A DNA stretch of 64,000 nucleotides. It comes from Altimarinus sp041659565 (GTDB taxonomy: Bacteria > Patescibacteriota > Gracilibacteria > BD1-5 > UBA6164). The stretch's first letter is position 1; each line of letters opens with the position of its first letter. A program made the position numbers and the translations under genes. The stretch covers positions 285,517 through 349,516 of the forward strand of contig JBAZXZ010000001.1 of the NCBI GenBank assembly GCA_041659565.1, given 5' to 3'. The notes beneath the pieces are model-generated. The model was not told the DNA's origin and searched no databases. It was given only the letters and a program-made list of their open reading frames with translations. Positions 43,121-53,740 of the stretch are shown here, one piece after another.

Positions 43121-45349
43121 TTACTTTTTCTTTTTCCCTCTTCTAAGTTCGATAATCACATCTCTAATCTCAGCAGCTTTCTCAAACTCTAGATTTGCTG
43201 ATGCTATATCCATTTCAAGTTCTAGTCTCTTTAACTGTTTTTCTAAAGTTTGTTTATCTAAAATTGCATAATCCATATTTTTAGTTTTCAATCCCATATC
43301 TTTTATTGTACTAAAAATCGTTGTTGGAGTTATATTATTTTTTATATTATAATCATTTTGGACTTTTCTTCTATAATAAGTCAAATCAATGGCTTTTCTC
43401 ATACTTTCAGAAACAACAAGTCAATCTTGATTAATCAGTTTTCATTTATCATGTCTAGTTAGAATTCAAAGAGCAAAAATAATTGGGGACTGTCATTTAT
43501 CAGTTGTCAGAGACTGTCATTCCGGACCTGATCCGGAATCATTAAATGGATTTTTACTTTTTCATGATCCTGAAACAAGTTCAGGATGACAATTTAATTC
43601 ACTTTTTGACATTTTTTCCTTCAATCTCTCCGTATACATAACAACTTTACCACTACTATTTCTGGCTGCTCTTCATATAATCTGAACCAAGGCTGATTCA
43701 CTTCTCAAAAATCATTGTTTATCTGCATCTATAATTGCAATTCTAGAAACTTCTGGTAGATCAAGTCATTCTCTGAGAAGATTTACTCAAACTATTACAT
43801 CTATGTCTCATTGTCTAAGCATTTTAAGTATTTCAAGTCTTTCAAGAGTTTCTATTTCACTATGTAAATACCTAACTTTATAACCATTTTCAAGTAAATA
43901 ATCGGCTAACTCTTCACTTGATCTTTTTGTTATAGTTGTGATTAACATCCTTTCATTTTTTTCTATAACATAATCTAGAGTTTTTATAATATCATCAATC
44001 ATAAACTCCATAGGTTTTATCTCTATTTCTGGATCAAGTAGTCAAGTTGGTCTAATAACCTGAGGAATAATTCTATTTTTCTCGCTAGATATCCAATCTC
44101 AATCAATAAGTGGATCAAATTTTTTGAAGTATTCGAAGGTATTACCACTATGTTCTATCTCAAACATAGAAGGAGTAGCTGAAACAAAAACTACTTGTTT
44201 CATTTTTGCTTCAAATTCCGGAAATTTGAGAGGTCTGTTATCAAGTGCAGAAGGAAGTCTGAATCAGTTATTTACTAAATTATCTTTTCTTGATTTATCT
44301 CAAGCATACATTCCTCAGATTTGTGGAACTGTCATATGAGATTCATCTATAAAACACAAATAATCATCCTTGAAATAATCTATCAAAGTTGCTGGTGGTA
44401 ATCAAGCTTGTCTACCATCAAGATATCTACTATAATTTTCTATACCATTTACATATCCTACTTCTTGCATCATCTCGATATCATATTCTACTTTTGTTTT
44501 AAGTCTCTCGTATTTTAAGACATCTCAAAGTTCTTCTTTATAATATTTCAATCTTTCATCAAGTTCTTTTTGAATTGCTGGAATTATCTCAGCGATTCTT
44601 TCTTTTGTTGTAACTGTATGTTTTGCTGGAAATATAGTTACATCTCTAAGTACTTCATAAACTTCTCATGTTAAATAATTTCTTCTAGTTATTTGACTTA
44701 CTTCTTCTCCCCAAAATTCAATTGTGTAAATAGTTTCCTCACTTGATGGAAATATCTCAAGTACATCTCAAAGAATCTGAAATGTCCCTGGTTTAAAATC
44801 ACTACTTGCTCTTCTAAATTGCATAGAAACAAGTTTTTTCAATAAATCTTCTATCTTATAAAATTTCCCTACTTCTATATCAAATGCAAAATCTATATAA
44901 GCATCTATATCACCTATACCATAGATACAGCTTACAGAAGCTACTATAATCACATCTTTACGAGTAATCAAGCTCTGAGTTGCAGCATGACGAAGTCTAT
45001 CTATTTCAGCATTGATTGTTGCTTCTTTTTCTATGTAAGTATCAGTTTTTTGCACATAAGCTTCTGGTTGATAATAATCATAATAAGACACAAAATAATG
45101 AACAGCATTATCTGGAAAATATTCTTTAAATTCTTGGGCAAGTTGAGCCGCAAGAGTCTTGTTATGAGCAATTATAAGAGTAGGTTTTTGTATTTTTTGA
45201 ATAATATTTGCCATAGTGAAAGTCTTACCACTTCAAGTAACTCACCAAAGAGTCTGATATTTGTGTCACTTTTCAAGGTAAGTAAGGATTTCTGCTATCG
45301 CTTTTGGTTGATCTCAGGTTGGAGAGTATTTGGAAACTAGATTGAACAT
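43121..45349 (-). CDS. uvrB: Excinuclease ABC subunit B
   Basis: A 742-aa damage-verification helicase of nucleotide excision repair. Motifs: Walker A GGVTGSGKT (three glycines TGA), the beta-hairpin YYDYYQPEAYV, CIDESHMTVPQI, LDNRPLKFPEF, LITTITKRSSEELADYL, and the C-terminal UVR domain (LKRLELEMDIASANLEFEKAAEIRD). Between MYTERL (about residue 571) and SESMRKAID about 58 extra residues are inserted, including CHPELVSGSGK and NDSGSGPEG. These are translations of dispersed intergenic repeats (43450-43620). The frame is kept, so activity is probably retained. Confidence 0.96.
43509..43592. repeat. Two dispersed repeat units translated inside uvrB
   Basis: GTCATTCCGGACCTGATCC with GGAATC (about 43509-43536) and GATCCTGAAACAAGTTCAGG with ATGAC (about 43563-43592) are inverted palindromic units separated by 25 nt. 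Outside genes the same type occurs at 24778-24803, 45385-45510 and 57786-57811. Confidence 0.8.
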
Positions 45350-46109
45350 TTTATTTTGATTAATAAATATTAAGTAAAGTTACTCGTCATTCCTGTGAAG
45401 ACAGGAATCTATAAAATAATTGTCATTCTCGGGCTTGACCCGGGAACCTACCTTATATTGTACTAAATTGTTTGTAACTAAATTGTCATTCTGAACTTGA
45501 TTCAGAATCATTAAATTAGTCTTCCTTTTTTCTAAACAACTCAATTACTTCTCACTTTTGGAGCCAAAAGTAAGCAAAAACTTTTAAGGGACGTCGTTCC
45601 CTTAAAAATCCCTGAAGTGTTTCCCGGTCAAAGTTCATATCACAGAGCAAATTTTGTGGTAAGAATAGTTTTGCCTTTCAATTAACCACTTAGTTAAAAA
45701 TAAAGTATGTCTAAATTATATCTTTAGTATCTTTTCATATTAAGGAATAATTCAATTTTTCAAAATGATTTTACCCACATTTATATAAAAAAGTTTGATT
45801 TTCGTATATAATCAGTATAATAATTTTATATTTTTTTACAAATTATTTTTTTAGAAAAAATTAAAGAATATTTATAATCAAAGTAATATTGGTGAAAAAT
45901 TAAGGATAGATAATTTACAAAACTTCAACTGTCCCCAATTTGGGTACAGTTGAAAATGAAAGCATCAGATTGAAAAATAATTTTTTAGAGTGATGAGATA
46001 GTAAAAAATTGGAATAATTTTATTTTTTAAAATGATTTTTGATTTTGGAAGTAAGTTTGATTTATGGGGAGAATTGGTATAATAAAAATATATAATATAT
46101 GATACTATT
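45350..46109. repeat. 760-bp gene-free region full of repeats
   Basis: No credible gene. It contains three palindromic GTCATTC units (45386-45410, 45421-45449, 45484-45509) and a block of about 150 bp (45551-45705) starting CTCACTTTTGGAGCCAAAAG and containing GTTCCCTTAAAAATCCCTGA. An imperfect inverted copy of that block lies at 48563-48715. Also present are a 33-bp segment from TTAAGGAATAATTC (45740-45772), repeated directly at 48732-48764, and a hairpin AACTGTCCCCAA/TTGGGtACAGTT (about 45928-45952). Confidence 0.75.
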
Positions 46110-46970
46110 ATGAGAGATTTAACTAAAATAAACTATATTAAAACAATAGATAAAGATAAATGGTTAAAAGATAGAAAAGAATTTAAAATTGTATTAAATA
46201 ACTTTTTTAAAGATAAAATTCTACAAAAAGAATTAATACAAACTTGATATGAATCAACCAGAGGAAACTTATCTAATTATGTATATCAAAAATATTATTT
46301 AGACTTATATAAACAAAATCTTTGAGTAAATATCTTTATCATATTAATTAATTGAAGTATAGATAAAAAATCTAAAGAATTAAAGACAAATAAAATCTAT
46401 GAATATTTAAGCATGTTTGAATATTTTAAAAGAGTTTTTAACCTAATTTTTAATTTATTGGATGATTTTGAAATATTACATAATGAAATAAACAAAATTG
46501 ATAGAAGAATATTTGAACAGTTAACTATATGAGTCAAATTAGAGAAAAATGATATAGCTAAACTAAGAATAAATTTTACTAATTATATAAATACTATTAC
46601 TAAAATATGTGAAAATTTAGATATTTTACTATGTTTATTAGAAATACTTAAATGAAAAAAGGAAATACAAATAAACAAAAGAAATGCTTTTTTATATTTT
46701 AATAAGCTATTTTGATGAGAAAAAGAAAGTAATAATTATTTTGAAAATATTTATATAATGAGAAATTATTTTTTACACAAAGAAAGTCCTGATTTTTCTT
46801 TTTTTAAAATAAAAATGAATTCTTGATTATTAATATATGAAAACCATTTTCAAATTGTTATTTGAAATTTTACTTTTAAAGCATACCAAATGATAAAAGG
46901 ATTAATTGATTTCTATTTTGAAAAATATAATGAAGAGTTAAAAAGAATTAATTTTACTAAAATCTATTAA
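46110..46970 (+). CDS. Possible HEPN-type protein, 286 aa
   Basis: A soluble, helical, Asn/Ile/Lys-rich protein. Near residue 220 it has NIYIMRNYFLHKESPDF; RNYFLH fits the RX4H motif of HEPN ribonucleases found in toxin-antitoxin and defence systems. The remainder is unrecognised. The next gene starts 2 nt after its stop, a tight pair typical of two-component modules. Both lie inside a segment bounded by repeats (45551-48764). HEPN assignment rests on one motif and is tentative. Confidence 0.5.
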
Positions 46971-46972
46971 TT

Positions 46973-47650
46973 ATGATAAAAGAATGAAAATATTGATACA
47001 ATCAATACATTATAAAGAAAAACCCTAATAAATATGTACTTATAGATGGAAAAGATGAATATAAAATACATAAATTAGATCATAATAATTTAGAGTATAT
47101 TGAATATAACAATAATATTTACTATATTATATGATTTAACTACAATTTTTTTATATATAAGTGAACTAAAGATTTTACTTTAGAGAGGATATTAAAAGAT
47201 TGATATCGCTGATTAGATGTAACTTTAATACATAAATTATTAATTGAAAATTTTTGAAAATATTTTGATAATAATATATTACTACATACTCCCGTTTCAG
47301 AATATATTAAATTAAATACATATGGTTTTTATATTTATATTCGTGATTTAAATAGGCCCTGACAAGAAGTATTTAATGATAATTTTTTCTGTTTAGAAAT
47401 TTCTATAATGAATATTCAAAATACTAATATTTGAATATCTCCAAAAGATTTTTACGAAAATAGTATTAGAAATTTTGTGTTATCCAATGAGTTCATAAAC
47501 AAAATTAAGTTAAAAAATATATATTTAGGATATGCACATTATATCGAACATCTAAATTGCTACCAATTATCATTTGTTATAGAACTATGAAATATGAATG
47601 AAAGTATTTTTAATATTGTTACAAATTTTCTATGAAAGTATATAACATAA
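46973..47650 (+). CDS. Hypothetical partner protein, 225 aa
   Basis: Starts two bases after the possible HEPN gene. The protein is Asn/Tyr/Ile-rich: MIKEGKYGYNQYIIKKNPNKY at the start, beta segments such as KYVLIDGKDEYKIHKLD, and a later block GFYIYIRDLNRPGQEVF. There is no membrane segment or recognised motif. Position suggests that it works with the upstream protein, for example as an antitoxin or sensor, but this is inference. Confidence 0.55.
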
Positions 47651-47680
47651 TTTTATTACCCCCACTTACCCCCTTCCCCT

Positions 47681-48256
47681 ATGCCAAACGAATTTCAAAA
47701 AAAAGTTAAAAAATTCATGGACAAAAACAATATGAATAATCAAAAAGAAATTGAAAATGATTTATCCCCTCTTCTTCCTGTAACATCTTCAGATACAAAT
47801 GAAATTCAAGATTTTTTCATTTACACTTGGAAAGAATTTTTTGATGTAAGAACAAAAGAAGAAGCTTTTTTAAAGAGAAAAGATTTGCAAAATCCTGAAA
47901 ATTTTTATAAAAGTCATAATGGTAATTTTTGGTGTATAAGAAAAGATAATAAAATTATAGCAACTATTGCAGTTCATGAAATTTTATTTCAATGAGAAAA
48001 AGTAGGTTTTCTCAGAAGATTTTTTATTGATAAAAATTATCGTAATAAAGGACTTGGTAGTAAAATGTTGAAATTTATAGAAAATTATTCATATGAAAAA
48101 AAATGGAAATATCTAATGTTTGGAGTAGATATAAGTATGGAAAGAAATAAATGATTTTATAACAGAAATGGTTATGAAGAATTTATTGAAAATATTCCTC
48201 AAGAACTTATAGATGATAATGATACTTGGTATCTGAGAAAGAGAATATATGAATAA
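47681..48256 (+). CDS. GNAT-family N-acetyltransferase
   Basis: A 191-aa protein with a GNAT domain: FFIYTWKEFFDVRTKEEAFL, NFWCIRKDNKIIATIAVHEI, then the acetyl-CoA-binding motif RRFFIDKNYRNKGLGSKML and ERNKGFYNRNGYEEFIEN. The substrate is not evident. The N-terminal 40 residues are Lys/Asn-rich. It has its own 30-nt gap with a C-rich stretch (CCCCCACTTACCCCC) upstream and lies within the repeat-bounded island. Confidence 0.85.
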
Positions 48257-48281
48257 ATATTATTAATAATATAAATATAAC

Positions 48282-48350
48282 ATGATTAAAGCAATAATAT
48301 TTGACCTCTGAAAAACTCTTGGAAAAAAAATATTTATAAATACTTATTAA
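48282..48350 (+). pseudogene. Truncated HAD-hydrolase start
   Basis: The frame gives MIKAIIFDLGKTLGKKIFIN then TY and TAA, 22 residues. MIKAIIFDL(D/G)GTL is the typical beginning of HAD-superfamily hydrolases with the nucleophile Asp; the rest of the gene is gone. It lies within the repeat-bounded island, which fits deletion. Confidence 0.4.
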
Positions 48351-48365
48351 ATTAATACTAAAATT

Positions 48366-48548
48366 ATGAAAAATCAAGAAAATTCTCAAAAATGAACAGA
48401 TATTAAACTAAAATGAATATGAAATATTTGAAATGTAGATGAATCTAAACTTGCAGTAGAAATAGCATTATTCAGCAAAAATCCTGAATTAATAATAGGT
48501 AATTCTCAACACTTATTAATACAAGATAAAAAATTAAATGTTAATTAA
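48366..48548 (+). CDS. Small hypothetical protein, 60 aa
   Basis: MKNQENSQKGTDIKLKGIG, then NIGNVDESKLAVEIALFSK and a polar end. Five TGA codons read as Gly. No motif recognised. It is followed directly by the inverted repeat copy at 48563. Could be a remnant rather than a gene. Confidence 0.35.
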
Positions 48549-48562
48549 TTTTATAATTTCGT

Positions 48563-48764
48563 ATTTTCACTAAGTGGTCAATTGAAAGGCAAAACTATTC
48601 TTTCACATTAAAATTGCTATCAGATATGAACATAAACCTGGAAACGATTCAGGGATTTTTAAGGGAACGATGCCCCTTTAAAACTTTTGGTACTTTTGGT
48701 TTCAAAAGTATATAGAACTTATCTATCCATTTTAAGGAATAATTCAATTTTTCAAAATGATTTT
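48563..48764. repeat. Second, inverted copy of the island-border repeat plus direct repeat
   Basis: 48563-48715 is an imperfect inverted copy of 45551-45705: shared CCTGAA...TTTAAGGGAACG, GGCAAAACTATTCTTTCA and ACTTTTGGTTTCAAAAGTA-type blocks. 48732-48764 repeats 45740-45772 in direct orientation (TTAAGGAATAATTCAATTT ...). A short third fragment lies at about 57716-57745. Confidence 0.7.
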
Positions 48765-48930
48765 TGATTTAGAAAAATTCTAATCTAAATTAAATAAAAA
48801 AAAATCCTATTAAATCTTGTTTTAATATTAATTATGCATATAATCAAAGTAATTACCAGTCTATTAATGTTATAGCTACTTTTTTGTATTCTTATTTAAG
48901 TATTAAATTTTATTTTTTAATATTTACCAT

Positions 48931-49962
48931 ATGAAAAAAGAATGTATACTATATAGACCTATAAAATGAGACTTAGTTCAATGTACAGCTTGTAATCATT
49001 ATTGTCTTATTAAAAATTCAGAGACTTGAAAATGCTGAGTAAGGCAAAATATAGATTGAAAATTATATCTACTTGTTCATTCACAAGCCGTTGCTATAAA
49101 TATAGATCCAATAGAAAAAAAACCTTTATTTCATTTTTATCCGTGAAGTAAGGTTTTTTCTTTTTGAACTTTTTGATGTAATTTATTTTGTAAATTTTGT
49201 CAAAATTGGGATATATCACAAACAAGGTTTTCAAATACCCCAGATATAGAAAATAAATGAGAATACTTACCTCCTGAAGATATTATAAATTATTGTAAAG
49301 AACACAATATAAACACAATAGCTTATACTTATAATGAACCTACTATATTTTTTGAATATGCTTATGATACAATGGTTTTAGCAAGAAAAAATAATATCAA
49401 AAATGTTTTTGTTTCCAATTGATTTCAAAGTAAAGAATTTTGGGAAAAAGCTTCTGATTTAATTGATGCAATAAATATAGATTTAAAATGATTTAGTGAA
49501 AATTTTTATAAAGATATTTGTTGAGCCAGACTAAAACCTATTTTAGATAATATTGAATTCATAGCAAAGCATACAAATATATGGTTAGAAATAACTACTC
49601 TGATAATACATTGAGAAAATGACAAAGATGAAGATTTATTAGAAATTGCTAATTTCATAAAAAATATTTCACTGGATATCCCCTGGCATATCAGTGCTTT
49701 TTATCCGAGCTACAAGATGCTTGATACACCACCGACATCATTTGAAGTTTTAAAAAAAGCCTATGAAATATGAAAAAAAGTCTGATTAAAATATATCTAT
49801 ACTTGAAATATATGAGATAGTTGAACAGAAAGTACATATTGTCCAAAATGTAATGAATTACTTATAAAAAGATCCTGACATATCTGACAAAACATAGAAA
49901 TATATTGGAAAAAACCTTGAATTTGTCATAAATGCTCTGAAAAAATCCCTTGAGTTTGGTAA
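48931..49962 (+). CDS. amrS: AmmeMemoRadiSam system radical SAM enzyme
   Basis: A 343-aa radical SAM protein. An N-terminal Cys block (CTACNHYCLIKNSETGKCG) precedes the 4Fe-4S motif CNLFCKFCQNWDIS (about residues 85-92), then YTYNEPTIFFEYAYD, NIDLKGFSENFYKDICGA, HISAFYPSYKMLDTPPTS and a C-terminal zinc-like tail (CPKCNELLIKR, CHKCSEKIPG). This fits the AmmeMemoRadiSam radical SAM family, whose substrate is not established. It heads the operon with the Memo (amrB) and AMMECR1 (amrA) proteins, 31 nt before amrB. Confidence 0.9.
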
Positions 49963-49993
49963 AATAATATCTTATATTTTTAATTTTAAGAAT

Positions 49994-50800
49994 ATGTTAT
50001 CAAGAAAAATGGCTGTTTCTGATATATTTTATCCTGAAAATAAAATTATTTTAAAAGAAATGATTGATGATTTTTTTGACAATATAAATCAAGATTTTGA
50101 TATAATAAACCCAAAAGCTTTAGTTTGTCCCCATGCTTGATATATTTACAGCTGACAAGTTGCAAGTTATAGCTACAAATTATTACAAAAAAATATAAAA
50201 ACTATTCCTAAAACAATAGTTCTACTCTGCCCTACTCACTATGTAGATTTTTTATGAGTTAGTGTGTGACTTTATGATGAACTTGAAACTCCTTTTTGAA
50301 ATCTAAAAGTTGATAAAAAACTATGAGAGAATTTATTAACAAATTATCCTGAGTTTTTTAAAACAAATTTTGAATCTCAAGATAAAGAACACTCTATGGA
50401 AGTACAACTACCTTTATTAAAATATATAATTTGAGAACAAGATATAAAAATATTACCTTTAGTATTTTGACAAATCAATCCTTTGGAAATTTGATATATC
50501 CTAAATGATATACTAAAAGAAAAAAATGTATTTATTATAGTTAGCAGTGATTTAAGCCATTATAAAGATTATAATACAGCTACTAACTTAGATAAAAAAT
50601 CTATAAACTCATTTTTATCAAAAGATTTGAAAGATATTATTAACAATGCTGATGCTTGTGGTTTATATCCTTGGCTTTGTCTTGACCAAATAGCTATTTT
50701 AAATAATTGGGATGTAAAACTTTTAAAATATTTAAACTCCTGAGATACAACCTGAAGTAAAGATAAAGTTGTTGGTTACTCTAGTTTAGTTTATTACTAA
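49994..50800 (+). CDS. amrB: AmmeMemoRadiSam system protein B (Memo family)
   Basis: A 268-aa protein of the Memo family, related to non-haem iron dioxygenases. Family signatures: VCPHAGYIYSGQVASYSY, VLLCPTHY, EHSMEVQLPLLKY, VIVSSDLSHYKDYNTA-like (FIIVSSDLSHYKDYN) and ADACGLYPWLCLDQIA. His in PHAGY, THY, EHSMEVQ and LSHY would form the metal site. It follows the radical SAM gene and is 6 nt before amrA, so translation is probably coupled. Confidence 0.92.
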
Positions 50801-50806
50801 AAAACT

Positions 50807-51385
50807 ATGAAAAACTACCAAAAAGAAGCTTTAGAAATAGCTAAAAAATCAATTCTTGAATATTTTTGAGAAGATTTATTAAAAAAATATTCTATTCAGA
50901 ATAAGGAATTATTAGAAAAAAAAGCTTGTTTTGTAACATTAAAATCATTTTGAAAAGATTTAAGATGATGTATTTGAAATATATTTCCTGTATGAAGTTT
51001 GTATGATTCCATATTATCAAATGCAAAAAGTTCAGCATTTCATGACCCGAGATTTTCACCATTAACAAAAGATGAATTAGAAAATAATGATTTATTTATA
51101 GAAATTACAATTTTATCAGAAATACAAGAGAAACAATTTTCAAACATAAAAGAATTATTACAATTTTTAAGAGATAATAAACCTTGATTAATAATAGAAC
51201 TTGATAATAGAGAAGCTACTTTTCTCCCTTCAGTATGGCACGAAATAAAATCAGAAGAAGATTTTTTAACACATCTTATATATAAAGCCTGAATTGATAT
51301 AAACAAGTTTATCAGTAACTTTTCAAAAGTTAAAACTAGTTTTTATACTTGAGAAGAGTTTTGAGAGTATTTTAAGGATATTTAA
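50807..51385 (+). CDS. amrA: AmmeMemoRadiSam system protein A (AMMECR1 family)
   Basis: A 192-aa AMMECR1-domain protein. Signatures: CFVTLKSFGKDLRGCIGNIF (family GxLRGCIG), SILSNAKSSAFHDPRFSPLT (family AxxAAxxDPRF), IEITILSEIQE, IIELDNREATFLPSVWHEI and FGEYFKDI at the end. It is the third member of the AmmeMemoRadiSam cluster; its biochemical role is undefined. The order amrS-amrB-amrA is compact and ends before ndk. Confidence 0.93.
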
Positions 51386-51473
51386 TTATTTTTTAGTTTT
51401 TTCATTATTTTTTTTGATATTTTAAAATTTTTTATATAATGCTCACACTTTTATTATTTAGTAATTAAAATTT

Positions 51474-51917
51474 ATGCAAACTACTCTAATACTATTAAAA
51501 CCAGATACAATTCAAAGAGGATTAATCGGAGAAATCGTGGCTAGAATTGAAAGAAAATGATTAAAAATTGTTTGATTAAAAATGATGCAATTAAATGATG
51601 CAATTATTAACGAACATTATGACTTTTTGATGAGTAAACCATTCTTCCCTATGCTTAAAGCATACATGCAATCTGCTCCAGTTGTTGCTTTGGCTGTTTC
51701 TGGAAATGATGCAGTTAAAACTATTAGAACTTTAACTGGTGCAACTAATCCTGCAGAAGCTTTACCTGGAACAATTAGATGAGATTATGCTCTGACTATT
51801 GATGCTAATATAATCCATGCTAGTGATTCTGAAGAAACTGCAAATGTTGAATTAAAAAGATTCTTCAAAGAATGAGAAATCTGTGAATTTGAAAAAATTA
51901 CTGATAAAATTGTTTAA
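51474..51917 (+). CDS. ndk: Nucleoside diphosphate kinase
   Basis: A 147-aa protein. It transfers phosphate between NTPs and NDPs through a phospho-histidine. MQTTLILLKPDTIQRGLIG, KPFFPMLKAYMQSAPVVALA, TIRTLTGATNPAEALPGTIRG, and the active-site motif NIIHASDSEETA are all present. In common NDKs it reads NxxHGSDS, with Ala here for Gly. It has a leader of 88 nt and its own terminator. Confidence 0.96.
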
Positions 51918-51930
51918 ATTAATAATATTT

Positions 51931-51966
51931 AATCTCCAGAAAAATAAACTTTCTGGAGATTTTTTA
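51931..51966 (+). terminator. Intrinsic terminator of ndk
   Basis: Stem AATCTCCAGAAA/TTTCTGGAGATT with a 7-nt loop, followed by TTTTT. Confidence 0.85.
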
Positions 51967-52037
51967 TAAAAAGACTTTTTTAATAATTAATGCAAAATAA
52001 CTAATAAATTCTTTTTTATTTTTTTAATTTTATTATT

Positions 52038-52964
52038 ATGTACACTTTTCCTCATAAAGATATACTTTCTACAAAACAATTTTCTAGAGTAGATTTAGAA
52101 AATATTTTTGAAACAGCTAATGAAATGGAAAAATATCTAGCTTGAACTAAAAAATGAAAACCACTTGAATGATATATAATGGCTTCTATGTTCTATGAAC
52201 CATCAACTAGAACTAGACTAAGCTTTGAAACAGCTATGTTAAAACTATGATGATGAGTTATAACAGTCTCAGAAAAATGAAATAGTAGTTTATCTAAATG
52301 AGAAACAATTGAAGACAATGCTAAAATAATTTCAATATATGCTGATATAATTGTTATGAGACACCCTGAAAGCTATAGTGTAGAAAAAACAGCTAATTCA
52401 ACAACAAAACCTGTAATCAATGCATGAGACTGACCACATCAACATCCTACTCAAGCACTTTTAGATATGTATACTATTTTAAAAGAAAAAGGTAGATTAG
52501 ATAACTTAAAAATAACAATAGTATGAGATTTAAAATACGGTAGAACAACACATTCTTTAGTATTCTTACTTTGATTATTTGATTATATAGAATTTACTTT
52601 TATTTCTCCTCTAGAACTTATGATGCCAGAAAAAGTGACTGATTTTTTAAAATCAAAAAATATAAAATATAAAGAAATATCAAATTATAAAAAATGAATC
52701 TGCTGAGCTGATGTACTTTATGTAACAAGAATTCAAAAAGAAAGATTTACTGATTTATCAGAATATGATAGAATCAAAGATAATTACATACTTGATTTAG
52801 AAACTCTATGAGATAATAAAGATATAACAATTATGCATCCATTACCAAGAGTGAATGAAGTAAAAGAAGAAGTTACAAATCTACCAAACACAGCTTTTTT
52901 TAGACAAGCAGAAAATTGAGTTCCTATTAGAATGGCTTTACTTTATTTGTTACTTGGTAAATAA
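52038..52964 (+). CDS. pyrB: Aspartate carbamoyltransferase, catalytic chain
   Basis: A 308-aa enzyme that joins carbamoyl phosphate and aspartate, the first committed pyrimidine step. Motifs: MFYEPSTRTRLSFETAM (carbamoyl-phosphate loop), IIVMRHPE, INAGDGPHQHPTQALLDM, ITIVGDLKYGRTTHSL, YVTRIQKERF and IMHPLPRVNE. Length is normal. No pyrI regulatory chain or other pyr gene is nearby, so it may be a trimer acting alone, or salvage may dominate. Confidence 0.96.
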
Positions 52965-53135
52965 TTAATTTTTCTCTTATCTATACCCAAAATATCCTAA
53001 ATCAATGTGGAATTTTATAAAATACTATTTTCTTTTGTTACCTATAGTTATTTTTTAGCTTTATATTAATAAGTCTATTGCTTTTATTAGATTAAGGCAT
53101 ATACTTATTTTCTTATTTCTTAACTATATAATTTT

Positions 53136-53453
53136 ATGGAAAATAAATTTAGAAAAGGAATTATTTTAGGTGGAATATTGGCTATTGCAACTATTATCGG
53201 TGTTGCTATGAATAAGGACTGAAAAGAAATCTCTGAGGATTTAAAAGAAGATTTCAAATCAATTGCTAAGAATCTGAAAAAAAGTCTTCATAAACTTGAA
53301 GATGTTACAAAAGAAGATTATGATAAAATAGTTAATACTGTTATTGAAGACTATAGTAAAACAAAAGAAATTACAAAAGAAACAAAGGATTCACTTATTT
53401 CAGCGTTGAACAATAAGTGGAGTGAAATGGAAGAAGAAGATAAAAAATCTTAA
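53136..53453 (+). CDS. YtxH-like membrane-anchored helical protein
   Basis: A 105-aa protein: an N-terminal membrane helix (GIILGGILAIATIIGVAM) preceded by a short basic tip (MENKFRK), then a long charged amphipathic helix region (KEDFKSIAKNLKKSLHKLED, VTKEDYDKIVNTVIEDYSKT). This is the usual layout of YtxH/general-stress membrane proteins. Role unknown; envelope stress is a guess. It is 17 nt upstream of a small lmo0937-type protein. Confidence 0.65.
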
Positions 53454-53470
53454 TTCCTAATTATATATTT

Positions 53471-53620
53471 ATGTTAAGTACAATAGCTACTATTTTAATA
53501 ATTTTATGGTTACTGGGATTAGTTACTTCTTATACAATGTGAGGGTTTATACATATTTTAGTTGTAATTGCTGTTATAATAGTTCTCATAAGGATAATAA
53601 AATGAAATAAACCAATATAA
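53471..53620 (+). CDS. lmo0937-family small membrane protein, 49 aa
   Basis: MLSTIATILIILWLLGLVTS is followed by YTMGGFIHILVVIAVIIVLI and RIIKGNKPI. Two membrane helices with the LWLLGLVTSYTMGGFIHIL pattern match the widespread lmo0937 family. Function unknown, often stress-linked. In an operon with the YtxH-like gene and followed by a terminator. Confidence 0.8.
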
Positions 53621-53631
53621 TAAAAAATATA

Positions 53632-53661
53632 TAAAAAGTCAGTAAAATTACTGGCTTTTTT
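53632..53661 (+). terminator. Intrinsic terminator
   Basis: Stem AAAAAGTCAGTAA/TTACTGGCTTTTT (one T-G pair) followed by a T-run, after the lmo0937-type gene. Confidence 0.8.
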
Positions 53662-53740
53662 TGTTTTTTAAAATTTGAGTATTTTTAATAATGAATATAA
53701 TAAAAGTACTTAAAAACTTTTATTTTCTAATTTTAAACTT

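Noticed and set aside
45350..45520. Short CRISPR-like array of three GTCATTC units
   Set aside because: The units differ in arm sequence and are themselves palindromic; spacing is irregular and no cas gene is near.
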